The translations under genes and the position numbers were made by a program. The notes under the pieces were generated by a model. It had not been told where the DNA came from. It worked only from the letters and a program-made list of their open reading frames with translations, and searched no databases. 64,000 nucleotides of DNA from NCBI GenBank assembly GCA_934045075.1, contig OW203725.1, positions 14,878,269-14,942,268 of the forward strand. Direction: 5' to 3'. Below, in pieces: positions 37,110 to 49,300 of the stretch. Origin of the DNA: Yponomeuta sedellus. Lineage: Eukaryota; Arthropoda; Insecta; Lepidoptera; Yponomeutidae. The first letter of the stretch is position 1. Each line of letters starts with the position of its first letter.

Positions 37110-37510
37110 CCGTCATCATCATCTTCAGCCCGTCAATAGCTACTGATGGACAAGGACCTCTTTGCAAGCCTGTCGCTTCTGCTTTGCGCTGTGTTCTCCA
37201 GGTCTTATCTACTGCCTTGTCAATGTCGTCACGCCACCTGGCTCAGGGCCGACCTGCGTCTTGTCCTCTGTTGCCACTATAGTAGTTTGTGCCTCCATCT
37301 TTCATCCTGTATACGAGCGGTAGTAACGGAAGCAGGCTTTGCCAGAATCTCTAACTTCATCATCTCTACAACAAACATGATCTCCACATCTCCATTTCAA
37401 GGTAGCGACCCTTATTGCAATATCGGTTACTTTAGCTCGCCGCCTGTTGTCGGTGTTTCGCATGCGATCATTGATGTAGATACTGAGCATGGCTCTATCC
37501 ATCGTTCTTT
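37110..37510 (-). mobile_element. LINE reverse transcriptase C-terminal fragment
   Basis: The minus strand reads RMRNTDNRRRAKVTDIAIRV followed by ATLKWRCGDHV, the familiar end of a non-LTR reverse transcriptase. The frame then breaks with several stops. Fragment only. Confidence 0.6.
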
Positions 37511-38088
37511 GGGCTAACTGAAGCCGATAAGTGGTGTGCTTACCCTGGCGTACCCTGATTTATTTCACGTTTCTACAATCCACCGTTTAGCCGGATGAGG
37601 TGAGTGAGAACGCCCCTACCCCGACAAAATAATGTGTATCGCTACATTCCCCACTATCATTATTCCGCTGTTATTACTCTATGCACAGTCTTACAAAATG
37701 TAGATTTTAACACACGTTAAACCACAAATTAGAAACTTTTTGAGTCATACTCCATAAATCCATATTGAATAATAAATACTCACGTTGATTAAATGGATCG
37801 AAAGGCCCAATACAATCATATCAATTCACCACTACAAGTTTGGTAAGATTAACAAGAGAGTCGTTGAGTGCTCACGAATTTTGACAAGGCGTTATTTGTA
37901 CAGAGAATAGGGAATAATGTTACGGGTGGTGTTTTTAGCTAGGAATTGTTTTGCAGAAAATGGACTGAGAATTAGAGTTCCTCACAGGACCTACCTATTC
38001 AAACTAAGTAATTAAGCAGGTCTCTAATGACACATAATACGCAATATCGCCGTAATACGCACCAACGTGCAAAATACGGGTGAATAAC

Positions 38089-38145
38089 TTTCCCTTATTA
38101 GTTAAATATACAATTAATTTTTGTATATTTAACTAATAAGGGAAA
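38089..38145. repeat. Perfect hairpin, 25-bp arms
   Basis: Arms 38089-38113 and 38121-38145, loop TTAATTT. Confidence 0.9.
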
Positions 38146-40983
38146 AACGTAAATTGGGTAACAGCATTATTGTGCATTACAAAATTGTTTCGATTAACAT
38201 TCGTTAGCATAGATGGTATATGTACTTAAGGAATAGTGCCATTAAGCAAATTAATAGCAAATCGTTTTTAAAAATAATTGCTGGACAAAAAAACATTTAT
38301 GTGTCAGATCTTTTATCTATGGTGGTATCGTGAACCCTGACCTAATTCATTAATAAACTAAGATAACGTGGACACTGACGATGACGGTAGGAATAGAACA
38401 TCGATTCAAAGTCACTCAGCGTACTCAGGAACGTGCAATGTGCGGGCAACGGACATATTCCTGGTGAAGGCGGCATATGAGGACGGCCGAGGACAGAAAG
38501 AAGCGGTTTTCCCTCGGAAGGCCTGTCTTGCTTTAGACGAATATGGGTTAATGGATTAGATTATATGTTCATCAAAAACACTGCTGGTTCTGGATCATTA
38601 GAGAGGATAAGAATATTCTTCAGATTTTTTTTGTAGCCTCCAGAAAATGGTTGTGGGCTTTAAAAATGTGAGAATAACTTCCATTTATTCCTTTTTTTAG
38701 GGTTCCATACAGGAAACTGACTAAGGCGACTGATTCTGTTAATACCTACGTATTACTTTTGTTTACGACCTTTACCTAATCGCTTGATGGGTAGCTTGTT
38801 AAATATTATGCAACCAACCAACACTATCACTAATGATCTCAAGCTAGGATGCCTTGTGGCATAAAAAATATAAATACCTAGGTGTCAAGAAAGGTGATTA
38901 CGGTAGATTCCCCATAGCATTCAACTAAAACGGCAAGGTGGGGGTTGGACTCCTGCTCCTCTTTCTTCCTTTAGGGTAAGCTCATTTTTGCTAAGTAACA
39001 AAAAAAAATACGTACGGTACCCACGGGGCACGAGTCCTGCTCGCGCATGGTCGGTTTTTCTATTTCTGAAAGTGTATGGGGACAATTAAACTCAACTGTA
39101 TTATAACAGATATTGCTTTATTAATAAAATTATAGCCACGCGAGATTCACCTTCATTTAAATGAGCTATAGGACACGTATAAAATTATCAATAGTCACAA
39201 ATCACAGGAAGATTACTACCTAGAGAGAGAAAAATAATATTTTTTCTACATTTACAATATAAAATTATATAAAATATAATATCACCATTGAAATCCTAAT
39301 TACCTAATTTGTTTTAGTTAAGACTATGGTTAAAAGATAGTCACGCACGGCACAGGTTATTATTAGGTACACTCTAGTCTGCCATATACCTACTTCGAGT
39401 CCCACTTAACTAAAATTGCCTGAAATACTACACTAACCTTAATTTATATCACTTAAGGTCTATTTTCGAGACATACGTTTTGATAGCTAATAGCGTACAC
39501 ACGACAACAACCTTTATGAATGTACCTATTTCTAACGCAAAGGCAAATATCTGAAATAAACTTCAGATCCTTATTGTAAGGGTCGATTAATTGTCAAGTG
39601 TACAGGAACTATTTCACTATAAAGTGGGTTATATATCTTTTATATTTATTATATCTCAAAAATCTGAACTAAATGTTTTAAATTTTTTTTTGCAGAGGTC
39701 ATTTATAAATTGGTTCTTGTATAAGTATTTCATAATCAATTATGTCAATCAAGTGTACACAGGAACCATTTTAATTTTTTTTTTTTTTTAATTGCCTCGC
39801 TGGCGTTTGTGTGTGGAACAACAATGGTAGGTACTGCGGTGCTCCAACAGTCGTATTTGTAAACACTGGATTTCGTAATATTCCTCAAAAGCACTTTAAA
39901 TCGTCTAGCGTAAAGAGAAAGACCATTTAATTGAGTAGTGTTATTATAAGACTGCAAGAATCCAACCAAAACAATGAATACCGAAGAGTACTTAACTATT
40001 TCTACCGCGTCATATCTACCTGTCTACTAGCTAAAAGCAAATTTTAAGAAAGAGATCTTTCAACTCTGTACCGACAGTAGTTGTGTAAATTAGTGCATAA
40101 GGCAATTTTGTGTAGTTGAAAAAAGGTACAGAGATATAGAGCTAAGTTCTTTACAAGTAGGAAGATTGATATCACAAAAGAGCTTCGAACTGTGCAAGAA
40201 AAGATGAATCTGTTATGATTGTTAAAGTACCTAAGGCTATGAGTGACTTAACTCTAAGAAACATAAACTTAAAACTACAATATCGATTAAAAGGCTAAAT
40301 CGCTAGGCAAAATTATCACGAAAGCTCATTATTAGTCTAAATGCCTTTACTTACACGTTTTTTGGAAATTAACTATTTACTACCTACCAGTACTAAAATA
40401 TTATATTTCGACGATGAATAGATTACTACAATATTTTCTTATTATTTATTAACTAAAAATACCGTTATTATTACCTACTGCTTTGGTTGGAAATTCCAGT
40501 ATCTCCATAATCTTGGAGAAATTGATATAATTATGGTAAGTCAGATGGACGACCAATACCAGAATTTAATCAAATCTCTAAAAGATATGGTCCAATTAAG
40601 TGAAATATTATGTGAAATGTTAGATATTACAACGCCAAGTGAGCCAAGCCAGCGTCACCTTATTTTCCTCATTTTGAAACTTTATTGATCTAACATTACC
40701 GTGTTTGCAGTGCATTGATAGGAATAATTTGTGTAACTAGCCCCTTACACAAAACTGAGAAATTAGAAAGATATACTAAAAAAAATCTCGTTGTTGTTTG
40801 CTTTTACAGACCTTGAACGGAGAAAATTAATATTCCAATAAAAAACTAATGGAATAAAATTTGGTTACATTTACCTATCTGAAAATGGGGTAAACTACAC
40901 GTCGAGGCGAACAGCAACATTTATTTTCTGGAAACGTTGGAATCGTGAAATAATTACAGTTACTAAACATTATTAATTTTAAT
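38146..40983. other. Intergenic DNA
   Basis: No gene recognised. 39020-39055 carries a cacgagtcctgctcgcgc word like a common lepidopteran repeat. Confidence 0.4.
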
Positions 40984-41294
40984 CAGAGTGCTTAGTGCGA
41001 GTTTGACAGATCCAATCGAATAACTTTACTACCGCGTTAATCGAGCATTGAGTAGTGAGTATGAGTAAGTTAACCGTTCGAACTGGCAAAACGTTGTCAC
41101 AGTACAACTCGCACTTGCGTTTATTCGTGTTTTGGCTGGTAAACGTGTTCACTTCTCAACGTAAACCATTACAGCTCCCACTCAGCAATTTTAATTTCCA
41201 TACTTGTCGCTAGGTGGCGCTTCCTCGATGCCATAGAAATATGAGTTTACGTTAACGCGATCGAGTAGTTAAAAAACTCGCACTAAGCACTCTG
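40984..41294. mobile_element. 311-bp MITE, copy 1
   Basis: Ends are inverted: cagagtgcttagtgcgagtt and aactcgcactaagcactctg. A second copy in opposite orientation lies at 48037-48345 and matches throughout, including cgctaggtggcgctt and ggctggtaaacgtgtt. No coding capacity. Confidence 0.85.
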
Positions 41295-41384
41295 GATTGA
41301 CTTGATTTTTATAGGAAGAGACTCCGTTAAGCTCTGCAAATCAAGTTACCTACTAACCTACCACATTATTATTTTTTTAAGTTG

Positions 41385-42310
41385 CCTATATACGTCCCAC
41401 TACAGGGAACAGGCGTTCTCGCAAGGGTGAGCGTGCGACCGTGGATTGGCACGCGGATTGATTTGAAGTGCTGAGGTAAGCGAAAACCTCAAACACACAG
41501 GATTCCTCATGGTGTTGTACGTTATGAGACCCCTCTTTATTTATTTAAAAAGCTCACTTGGTCTAGTCAGGCCAGGTATAACAAAGTAAGGGCCATTCTA
41601 CCACAGCATCGAACGGCAGCGTTCCGAGGCAGTTTCAGATTTGCGGCATCTAAGTGCTGGAATGATATTCCTCCTCCAATCCATGCTGCGACTGGTAGGC
41701 ACGCTTTCAGACGAAAGTTTGGAGCGTATTTGCTAGAAATGCAGAAGTCCTATCCTTAATCCAGCACTTCCCTTATTTTATTGGTATATATATATATAAG
41801 TATCGTTATCAGGTTTATGTATTGTGGGATTTATATATCTGCTAGTTATGTTTATTTAATTTATTTGTATGTACGAGTATTTTTACTATATTTATAATGT
41901 GCAATTATTATTGTATTGTCCATAATATGTATTGTATTATTATTATTGTATATTTTACCGGGTAGCGGGGAACAAAAAAAAACCGGTCCCAACTGAAAAT
42001 CAGTTTTGCTGGTGATGTGTTATTCGCAGCACACACCAGCAATGCATGCTGAGTTGGTGACATTTTTTTCTTGCCACGGAGGCACAATAGCTTGTTAGAA
42101 GATTTTACTGTTTTTTTGTACTTCCTAATTGATTATACTATTTTTATTTTTAATGCACTAACCCGTGCTAAGGAACAAATTAAAAAAAAAATTTTTTAGC
42201 CTCTAAATAGGTTTTTAAATTCCTAATTGATGTTCATCTTCCCCATTACTGTGTATTTTTTATGTTTGTGCATTCGTGGCAATTTAAATAAATGTTTTCT
42301 TTCTTTCTTT
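41385..42310 (+). mobile_element. Non-LTR retrotransposon 3' end (split by a foldback element)
   Basis: 41572-41760 reads RYNKVRAILPQHRTAAFRGS, then FRFAASKCWNDIPPPI and HAFRRKFGAYLLEMQ to a stop, the classic C-terminus of a LINE reverse transcriptase (FR-AA--WN-LP--I). A long 3' UTR follows to a TTTC microsatellite at 42297-42310. The tRNA-like foldback element sits inside it at 42134-42219. 41385-41540 is a separate common repeat word set (tatacgtcccactacaggga). Confidence 0.65.
42134..42219. mobile_element. tRNA-like foldback element, locus 2 (internally deleted)
   Basis: 86 bp between exact 12-bp duplications TTCCTAATTGAT (42122-42133 and 42220-42231). Starts with the same tail, actatttttatttttaatgc, and ends with agcctctaaataggttttta as at the other loci, but the tRNA-like centre is gone, replaced by an A/T run. 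The target lies in a LINE 3' UTR, whose original sequence can be read across. Confidence 0.85.
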
Positions 42311-45300
42311 CATTAGCTTCCGTAATGTACCACTTGCGCCGTATTTCTTTTGTGTGTTACACATTCTTGCATGTGAGGGTGAGACCATTTTTTCGTGATT
42401 TCCAAATGTTCCTTAGGCTACGCGCGCACGGGATACTTTTGTCACCGTGACTGTTTTCAAGACCGTGGATATGTATGGAGATGCGCGTATGTTACGACGT
42501 GACAACCGGGTGACATTTCGCGCATCTTCATACATATCAACGGAGTGACGAAACAGTCACAGTGACAAAAGTACCTAACCCGTGCGGGCTTTAGCCTTAC
42601 TGTAAAAGTTATTCCCATTGACGGGGGACGTATTCTACCCCCTAATTTTAGATATATAGCCGGGTGGATCTTGTTCCATCCTGTATACATTCTACTTATT
42701 TATAATTTAAATTGCTTAGGTATACATAAAACGGTAATATGTTTGGATATATTCGAAGATCTACGTTGATATTGACATTCGACATTGATTAATGCTAAAC
42801 ATGTTTGTACTTCTAGACGTACCTACCTAAATACAATATCACAAAAACATGACCATAATCATCATTTTGAGGCAACCAACACATAAATCTATCGAAGTAC
42901 TACATTGCTAACATTACATAACATTTGAAATAGCAAAACATAATTATTTTGATATTTAGTTTTTCAAGCAGCAAACGTAAATAAAATATCTGTTAAGTGT
43001 AAAGCGAGTCACCTATAGTTTAATCTAAATCGGTGGATATTCTAGTCTAGCAATATCTAGATATTGGAACGTACGAGCTACTATACGCGAAAATAGCTAT
43101 ATTGCTTTAGTAGATGGTTTTTGTTTTTGGATGATTTTTTTATTAGTTTTGGCAAAGAGTACGATAACGAATCTTGTATGCCATTGATAAGCTTGAAGAA
43201 CTTCGTGGGTGTGTCAAGACAAGACAATATTTTTAAATTTCTTCCGAGTTACTGCCTAAGCCTGTGCCGTCTGTCCGTCAGTCCACTGTTCTGTCTGTTT
43301 AACGTATATTTTTATAGAAGGGTAGGTAGATGTGCTATCATCTGCGGGTTAATCAACTTTGCAGTGTACATCGAATTGTCATAGTAAACCAGGACTTGAA
43401 GTAAACAGGCCCCAGATATGTCTGTCGTTATCGTTATGGACCAATGGAATACCTACCATCTATCCTGGAAGGAATTCCTGTGAGGTGGCACAGTAACTTA
43501 ATACCTACTTTGTAAGTTTAAGATTATTCGTGACATCATAAATACCGATATAAATACTGAAAAACTGAACTAAGCCGTGACTTTAGGAACTTAATTACTT
43601 TACTTTAGTACAGTAATTGTTGTGTTGTACAATTGTATAGTCGTCGGGTATGACTTACTGTAGGTATTTACATTACTAGCTTGTTGATTTAATTAATACG
43701 TTACATAACTAAAAATATTGCAATTGTAAGCTCTTGACTTGATTATATTTTCTTATAAGTAAAATGGAGAACGAAGAAAAAACATCGTGTGAACATCGAA
43801 CAGTTGTTGCAGATTCTCCTGAGCCAAGGTTGGACAAAACAAAAAAGCATAATCTTCTTTGAATTATTGGCAAAAACGGCTGTTCTTACTGAAAATTATG
43901 TCTAGTCCCCCCACATGAATGAAACTGCATGAATGTTGATACGAAAACGAAACTGCATGAATGTTGATAAAACGAATGAGAGGTTCACGTCAGGATCGTG
44001 GCAAGTAGCAATCCTGAGGGAGTCTCGAAAATGCATAATAGTTGTTTGATAGTCATATTAAAGATAAGATAAAGATAAAATTTATTAATATTAGTGCGTG
44101 AAGTGATGCTTCTTTCATACACTATCGGTAGTCTAGTAACCTTTCGCATTCTAATGGTATAACGCGTGCAATGTACCGCGGCGCCTCGCGCGATTATCTT
44201 CTCCGCGAGAGATGTCTATTTAACTTGCGTAGGTTATACCATTACAATGACATTGTACTGCTATTGTTTTGTAGACCAAATATGAACTACTGTCGTGCTT
44301 ATATAATCCTTCTGAAATACTATATGTGTAGTAGAATCTAGGTACCCCTCCCGGGATACAGGCAAGAGTATTAGTATGTACCTAGCTATGCGAGTAGTAA
44401 TATGTACCTAGGTATGCTATCAGGTCCTAGGCTCTCAGAACCTAGGGAGGTTCTAGACTCCAGTTTTTAAACATAGCTAATATTCAATTTGCAGAAACTG
44501 GTTATCAAAAATAGTATTTTTTGTCATTGGTAGCGCAAGAAACTTTTGTAGAGCCACTGTTATAGACAGTTTTTATTCTTCTACCGCTTCAGGTTCGCAC
44601 GCATTCCGAAAATTGGTACAAATGTTTCCAGGGGCTTCATACTGTAACATGTCATAGCGCCACCAATAATAAACATATAATATGTATATCTGTTTTTACT
44701 GATATTGTTGCAATAAGTGTCACTCTTTCAATCATGTTATTACTGATTTTTAGGCTCTACGACCGAGACACTGGGATCTCGAATCTGAGACTAAATTATT
44801 CATGCCGACTAGATAGCAAAACGGCGGTTGTTGGCGTTAATAATATGTAGTCCCAAGTGTTTTGCCTAAAATTCACGGTCATGGATCATAAAAATCACTA
44901 TTAACATTTTTGAGAGATTGTTTTACCCTTTTGCCAAAAACGATATGTAAAAAATACTTATGATTTTTTCTACTGGTAGCGCTGGTGTTACTGTATGGAG
45001 CCTGTTAAGTTCCAGCGGCGACAGTGTGATGTCATTAAAACAGTAGTCCAATTCAGTCAGTGTTTTTGTGTACAGTTTATTTATCCTCACTTGTCTAATT
45101 TAGTAAACAAGATATTAACCTGAAAATTGACATTTGATGCAAAAACTAGACATTTTCTCGCAAGTTTATGAACTTTGTTTATAAAATAGGCAGCGTGTTA
45201 TTTAAAATAGTGTCCCAGGTTACTTCATTTATGGGAATATGGCAGTTTTTGAATAAAAAATCATTCTTTACCGGTAGAAGCTTGTTTACTAAAATCGACA

Positions 45301-45347
45301 AGTAACAATATTCATTCTCACTTGTCGGTTTTATTCTATTTAGACGG
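42311..45347. other. Intergenic DNA
   Basis: 42410-42600 has an inverted pair of words around gtcaccgtgactgttt, probably a worn foldback. 44340-44460 has small palindromes around cctagg. No gene recognised. Confidence 0.4.
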
Positions 45348-45446
45348 TACAGTCGACAGGAGATCCACCTTTACATTTTAGTTGCAAAGTTGCCCTTGTA
45401 AACGAGTAGAATGCAGACATGTACAGTTTGATGAGCTGTCGACTTT
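45348..45446. mobile_element. 100-bp inverted-repeat MITE, copy 4
   Basis: Starts tacagtcgacaggagatcc and ends agtttgatgagctgtcgac. Confidence 0.7.
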
Positions 45447-45870
45447 ACACAAATTTTTAGTTACAATAGTTATTGCAACTTTGTTTCAAGAGATATTAAG
45501 AGACTGATTTGATAAAATCACCTCGGGCTCTTCCCGGCCTCCCCCTCGAGGAGATATTAGGATTTTATCAGTTTATAACAGTTCTTACTTAACAAGTAAG
45601 TGAAAAAATCTTTATAATTAATATTGCTCTAAGACGACAGTAAGCAAGGTTTTTTGTACTTATATGTAGTGTAGATCTGTACTTCTAAGCGATCGCTTTC
45701 TAGTGAGTAAACAAAATACACGAACGGAGTCCTGCTGCTGCTAGCAACAGGAACTTCGAACATTATAAGGCGGCAGTGTAAAGATAGTATAAATATTTAG
45801 TTACATGGTCTAATTAGATATTATACAGGGTCACTTGTGAGATAGTAATGAAAACTAAATCTCAACAACT

Positions 45871-45876
45871 TTTATT
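45871..45876 (-). terminator. Possible polyadenylation signal of the adenylyl cyclase
   Basis: AATAAA on the minus strand about 310 nt after the inferred stop. Another lies at 45893-45898. Either could serve. Confidence 0.4.
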
Positions 45877-46188
45877 TTACGTATCTATAATTTTTATTTG
45901 CCTTAGCTTATTTTTGCTTTACACTGACGGGGACAGAAAGCCTCACACGTTAAAAAGGATGGTCATTCTTCTGAGAAGGATACAACACAAGGAGTCGTAT
46001 TGTGAATGCAAATTTGTAAGCAAATTATGTAAATATTGAGTAAAAAAATAAATAAAAAAATACAGTGAGAGAAAAAACTTGTACCTAGAACAAAAGTTGG
46101 TGGACGTTAGTGAAAAGTAGTTCAGTTCAGGTGTGCACTATTTCAAAAGTAACCCTGTATGTGCAGAGGTACAGGTCGGAATTCAGGT

Positions 46189-46305
46189 TTATGGCGCCCG
46201 CAGCAGCCTGTCGGGAGCGGCGCCCCCGCCCCCGCGCCCCGCCGCCTCCCCGTTCGCCAGCAGCGCTTCAGTGGCAGTCGGCTCGTGGCTCTGCCCCGCC
46301 TGGAA
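46189..46305 (-). CDS. Ac3: Adenylyl cyclase last exon (Gly/Ala-rich tail)
   Basis: After an AG acceptor it reads [20 protein letters not shown], then a Gly-rich run, APDRLLRAP and TAA (46189-46191). It is in phase 0, matching the preceding exon, and strongly GC-rich in an AT-rich setting. The acceptor has a poor pyrimidine tract, which is the main doubt. The plus-strand frames over it are shadows. Confidence 0.6.
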   Translation of the reverse strand, partial: FQAGQSHEPTATEALLANGEAAGRGGGGAAPDRLLRAP

Positions 46306-49300
46306 CTGTCATCTACATATCTGTATAAGCGCCATATTTACTTTGCCCAAGAGTATATTTGGAAAAGGCATTCCTAAAAGTTTATCTGTTACTCTGTTTA
46401 GTTTGAATTCCTCAGAGTGTGCAAATAATTTGTTAAATGTTTTGGTATTTGCTACTCAGTCAACAGTGTACACCTCTAAAGGTTGCCGAACAGACATTAA
46501 ATATGTAGGTATGTTCTGGATGAGATGAATACAATTATTATGTCCATGTTTGAAGACATGATAGCTTATTTATCCCTGCAACGCATTTATGCAGAATCTT
46601 GACTCCATGAGAACGGTGGCAATGGTGTAATAATGTGAATTAAACTTAATTCGAATGTCTATGTTTTATTATGATTAAGTGATTATGACGTTGATTAGAA
46701 CGCACGATTTATTGCACTCTTCGCATGTTTTATTGCAATCAGTGAGTATAGGTACAGTCGACAGCACATGAACCTTTACACGCGTGCACTCTACTCAGTT
46801 TCATTGCGGGCGGCTTTGCAACAGAAATGTAAAGGTTGACTTGCTGATGACTGTATGTGCAAGTAACGAAGCGCAGCGCAACGCAGTGTGTAATGTAGCC
46901 TGCAAACGGCTGCAACGCGTGTGAATCGTTATCCATTGTTTCGGTTTATGCAATTGGGCACCATTGATTCACCACCTACGAGCTTTTTCACTTACTAGGT
47001 CGCAAAGGCCGCGATGACCTCATTGTTTGAGGTAGGTATATTAAGTAAGTAATAAAATATTCATATAAAACGGTGTCCTGCTGTAAGCGACAGTATTTCC
47101 TTCTCTCTGTACCTGTTCTCTTTTGCTATAGAATAGAATAATCTCTGTTGTAGCTAAATCGTACTCGAACTAATATTAACAAAAAGAGAGGAACAGAGAT
47201 TAAAAGCATGAGCGCTTAAAGTTTTTAGTTCATATGGAGCAGAATCAATTCGGGCCTTGACTCTATATTGACGGCTCAAGCGTTTGTTCGCGTTGTCCAT
47301 TCAATGATCATTGCAAAGACGCAAACGAGTCGGATAACGATGATTATAGTGACATCTATAGGATGCACACATACGCATAATTTCATTGAGGTTAGAGACG
47401 GATGAAATAAACACTCGCACAACAATTGTTTTATAATTTAGTCTTCGGTTCCTAACTAGGAAAAACTGAGATTTATCGACCCGACAGGGATACAACTAAC
47501 TCGCAAAAAACGTCTGCAAAAAACACAAAAGACCGAGGCCGTTTGTACCAATCAAAATACAACTGTCTCTATCGGAAATCGAACTCACGGCCTCTGTCTG
47601 ATAATGAAGGGTGATACCGCTACATCAACAAGGCAGTAAAAAACGGTTGACTTATTTGCATTACGTATTTACTTACAGTGGACTGATCATCAGAGGCGGG
47701 AGATGTGTGGACGACAGGAGGGTCACGCTTGCCCTGTAGATAGTAGGTCATCAGCTGCCCCTTGCCCTTCACGGCCACCAAGCCACGCTGCTCGAAGTAG
47801 TACCCGAAGCTCTGGAGGATCTCGCAAGTTTCTTCGGTCACCTTGAATTAATAACGCCTCAGCATATGAAGATATCGAAACATCGAACTCCGCGAAGAAA
47901 CCTATTATACGTCACAGCGCTTGAAATCGCCAATCCGGCGTGGGCCCGCGAGATGGTCAAACCCATACTTTCTTTCGGAAAGGAGGCCTGTGCCCTGCTG
48001 TCGGACGTATGAAATGAATGATTCGTTAGTTAGACCTGAGTGCTTAGTGCGAGTTTTTTAACTACTCGATCGCGTTAACGTTAACTCATATTTCTATGGC
48101 ATCGAGAAAGCGCCACCTAGCGACAAGTATGGAAATTAAAATTGCTGAGTGCGAGTTGTAATGGTTTACGTTGAGAAATGAACACGTTTACCAGCCAAAA
48201 CACGAATAAACGCGAGTGCGAGTTGTACTGTGACAGCGTTTTGCCAGTTCGAACGGTAAACTTACTCATATTCACTACTCGATGCTCGATTAACGCGGTA
48301 GTAAAGTTACTCGATTGAATCTGTCAAACTCGCACTAAGCACTCAGAGATTTCTGCACGTAGCCTCATAATTGGGCCAAGCGCTGGGGTATATTGTTAAC
48401 GCTTCAGATCTAAGGTTTCCACACGATGTTTTCTTATACGTTTAGCGTATTGCTACTATAACTTTATAAAAGTACATAACTTAGAAAACAAAGACAGTAC
48501 ATGACCGAACCCACGACCTTCAGATGGAGAGGCCAGCGTCCTACAGCTTCGCTACCACTGCTCTAATATTTATTTCTGGCAGAGATTAATTTCATGAATA
48601 AAATAATAAGATTACCAGAGATTCACAAAAAAAAATAAGATTGGCATTAGATATCTGAAGAAAACAAGTATTGAGTTATACGTTCATGAATGATATAATT
48701 TTGCGTCTGGGAGACAGGGCAAGAGTGATGGCATATTTAGGTTGCGAATGCAAATATCTACACAAAATAATTTTTTTGGGCACATGGCGTGTCGGGGAAG
48801 GTCCATTTAAGTAACTGGGACAGCATGCGTTGCGTAAAGAAACAAAGGCTAGTAACACATACTCCATAGCTCTACGATTCCCTATTATTCCAATCAAAAG
48901 TTATGAGACGATCTACTTAAAACTTCTACCTCTACTAGGTGCTATAAATTTCAATCCCATTAATGAATATCCAATGAAATCCAATTTATCAGTCCAAATT
49001 CGTCAACAAATCGACACAGACCCTCAAAAGGAACCCACTCCCTCCCTCGGTCCACCTCATACAGCCAATCCAGCCGAAGCCGACCGCTAATTGCAACTTG
49101 CCGATTGGACTCGTAGTAAACGCCCAAAGGTGGCACGAAGTCGTTGGACGACTACTCATTGATTAAACTTACTAATGAAGTCAAAGGATTGCACACACCT
49201 GTCAGCATGCAGCCAGGTTTGCCGGTGCTATCCAGGCCAAACGCAACGTTGACGGTATTTCCTCAAATGTCGTAGTGTGTCTTCAGCGCCCTGATATGGC

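Larger units (their letters stand above)
46306..47676 (-). other. Adenylyl cyclase intron before the last exon
   Basis: Holds the MITE at 46753-46855 and a SINE head at 47559-47637. Nothing else recognised. Confidence 0.55.

Noticed and set aside
45848..46039. 63-residue plus-strand frame with a hydrophobic N-terminus (MKTKSQQLLFYVSII)
   Set aside because: It lies antisense to the likely 3' UTR of the cyclase, has no recognisable family, and the hydrophobic stretch can arise from AT-rich DNA.
46133..46528. 131-codon plus-strand frame, Ala/Pro-rich
   Set aside because: Shadow of the GC-rich last cyclase exon on the other strand.
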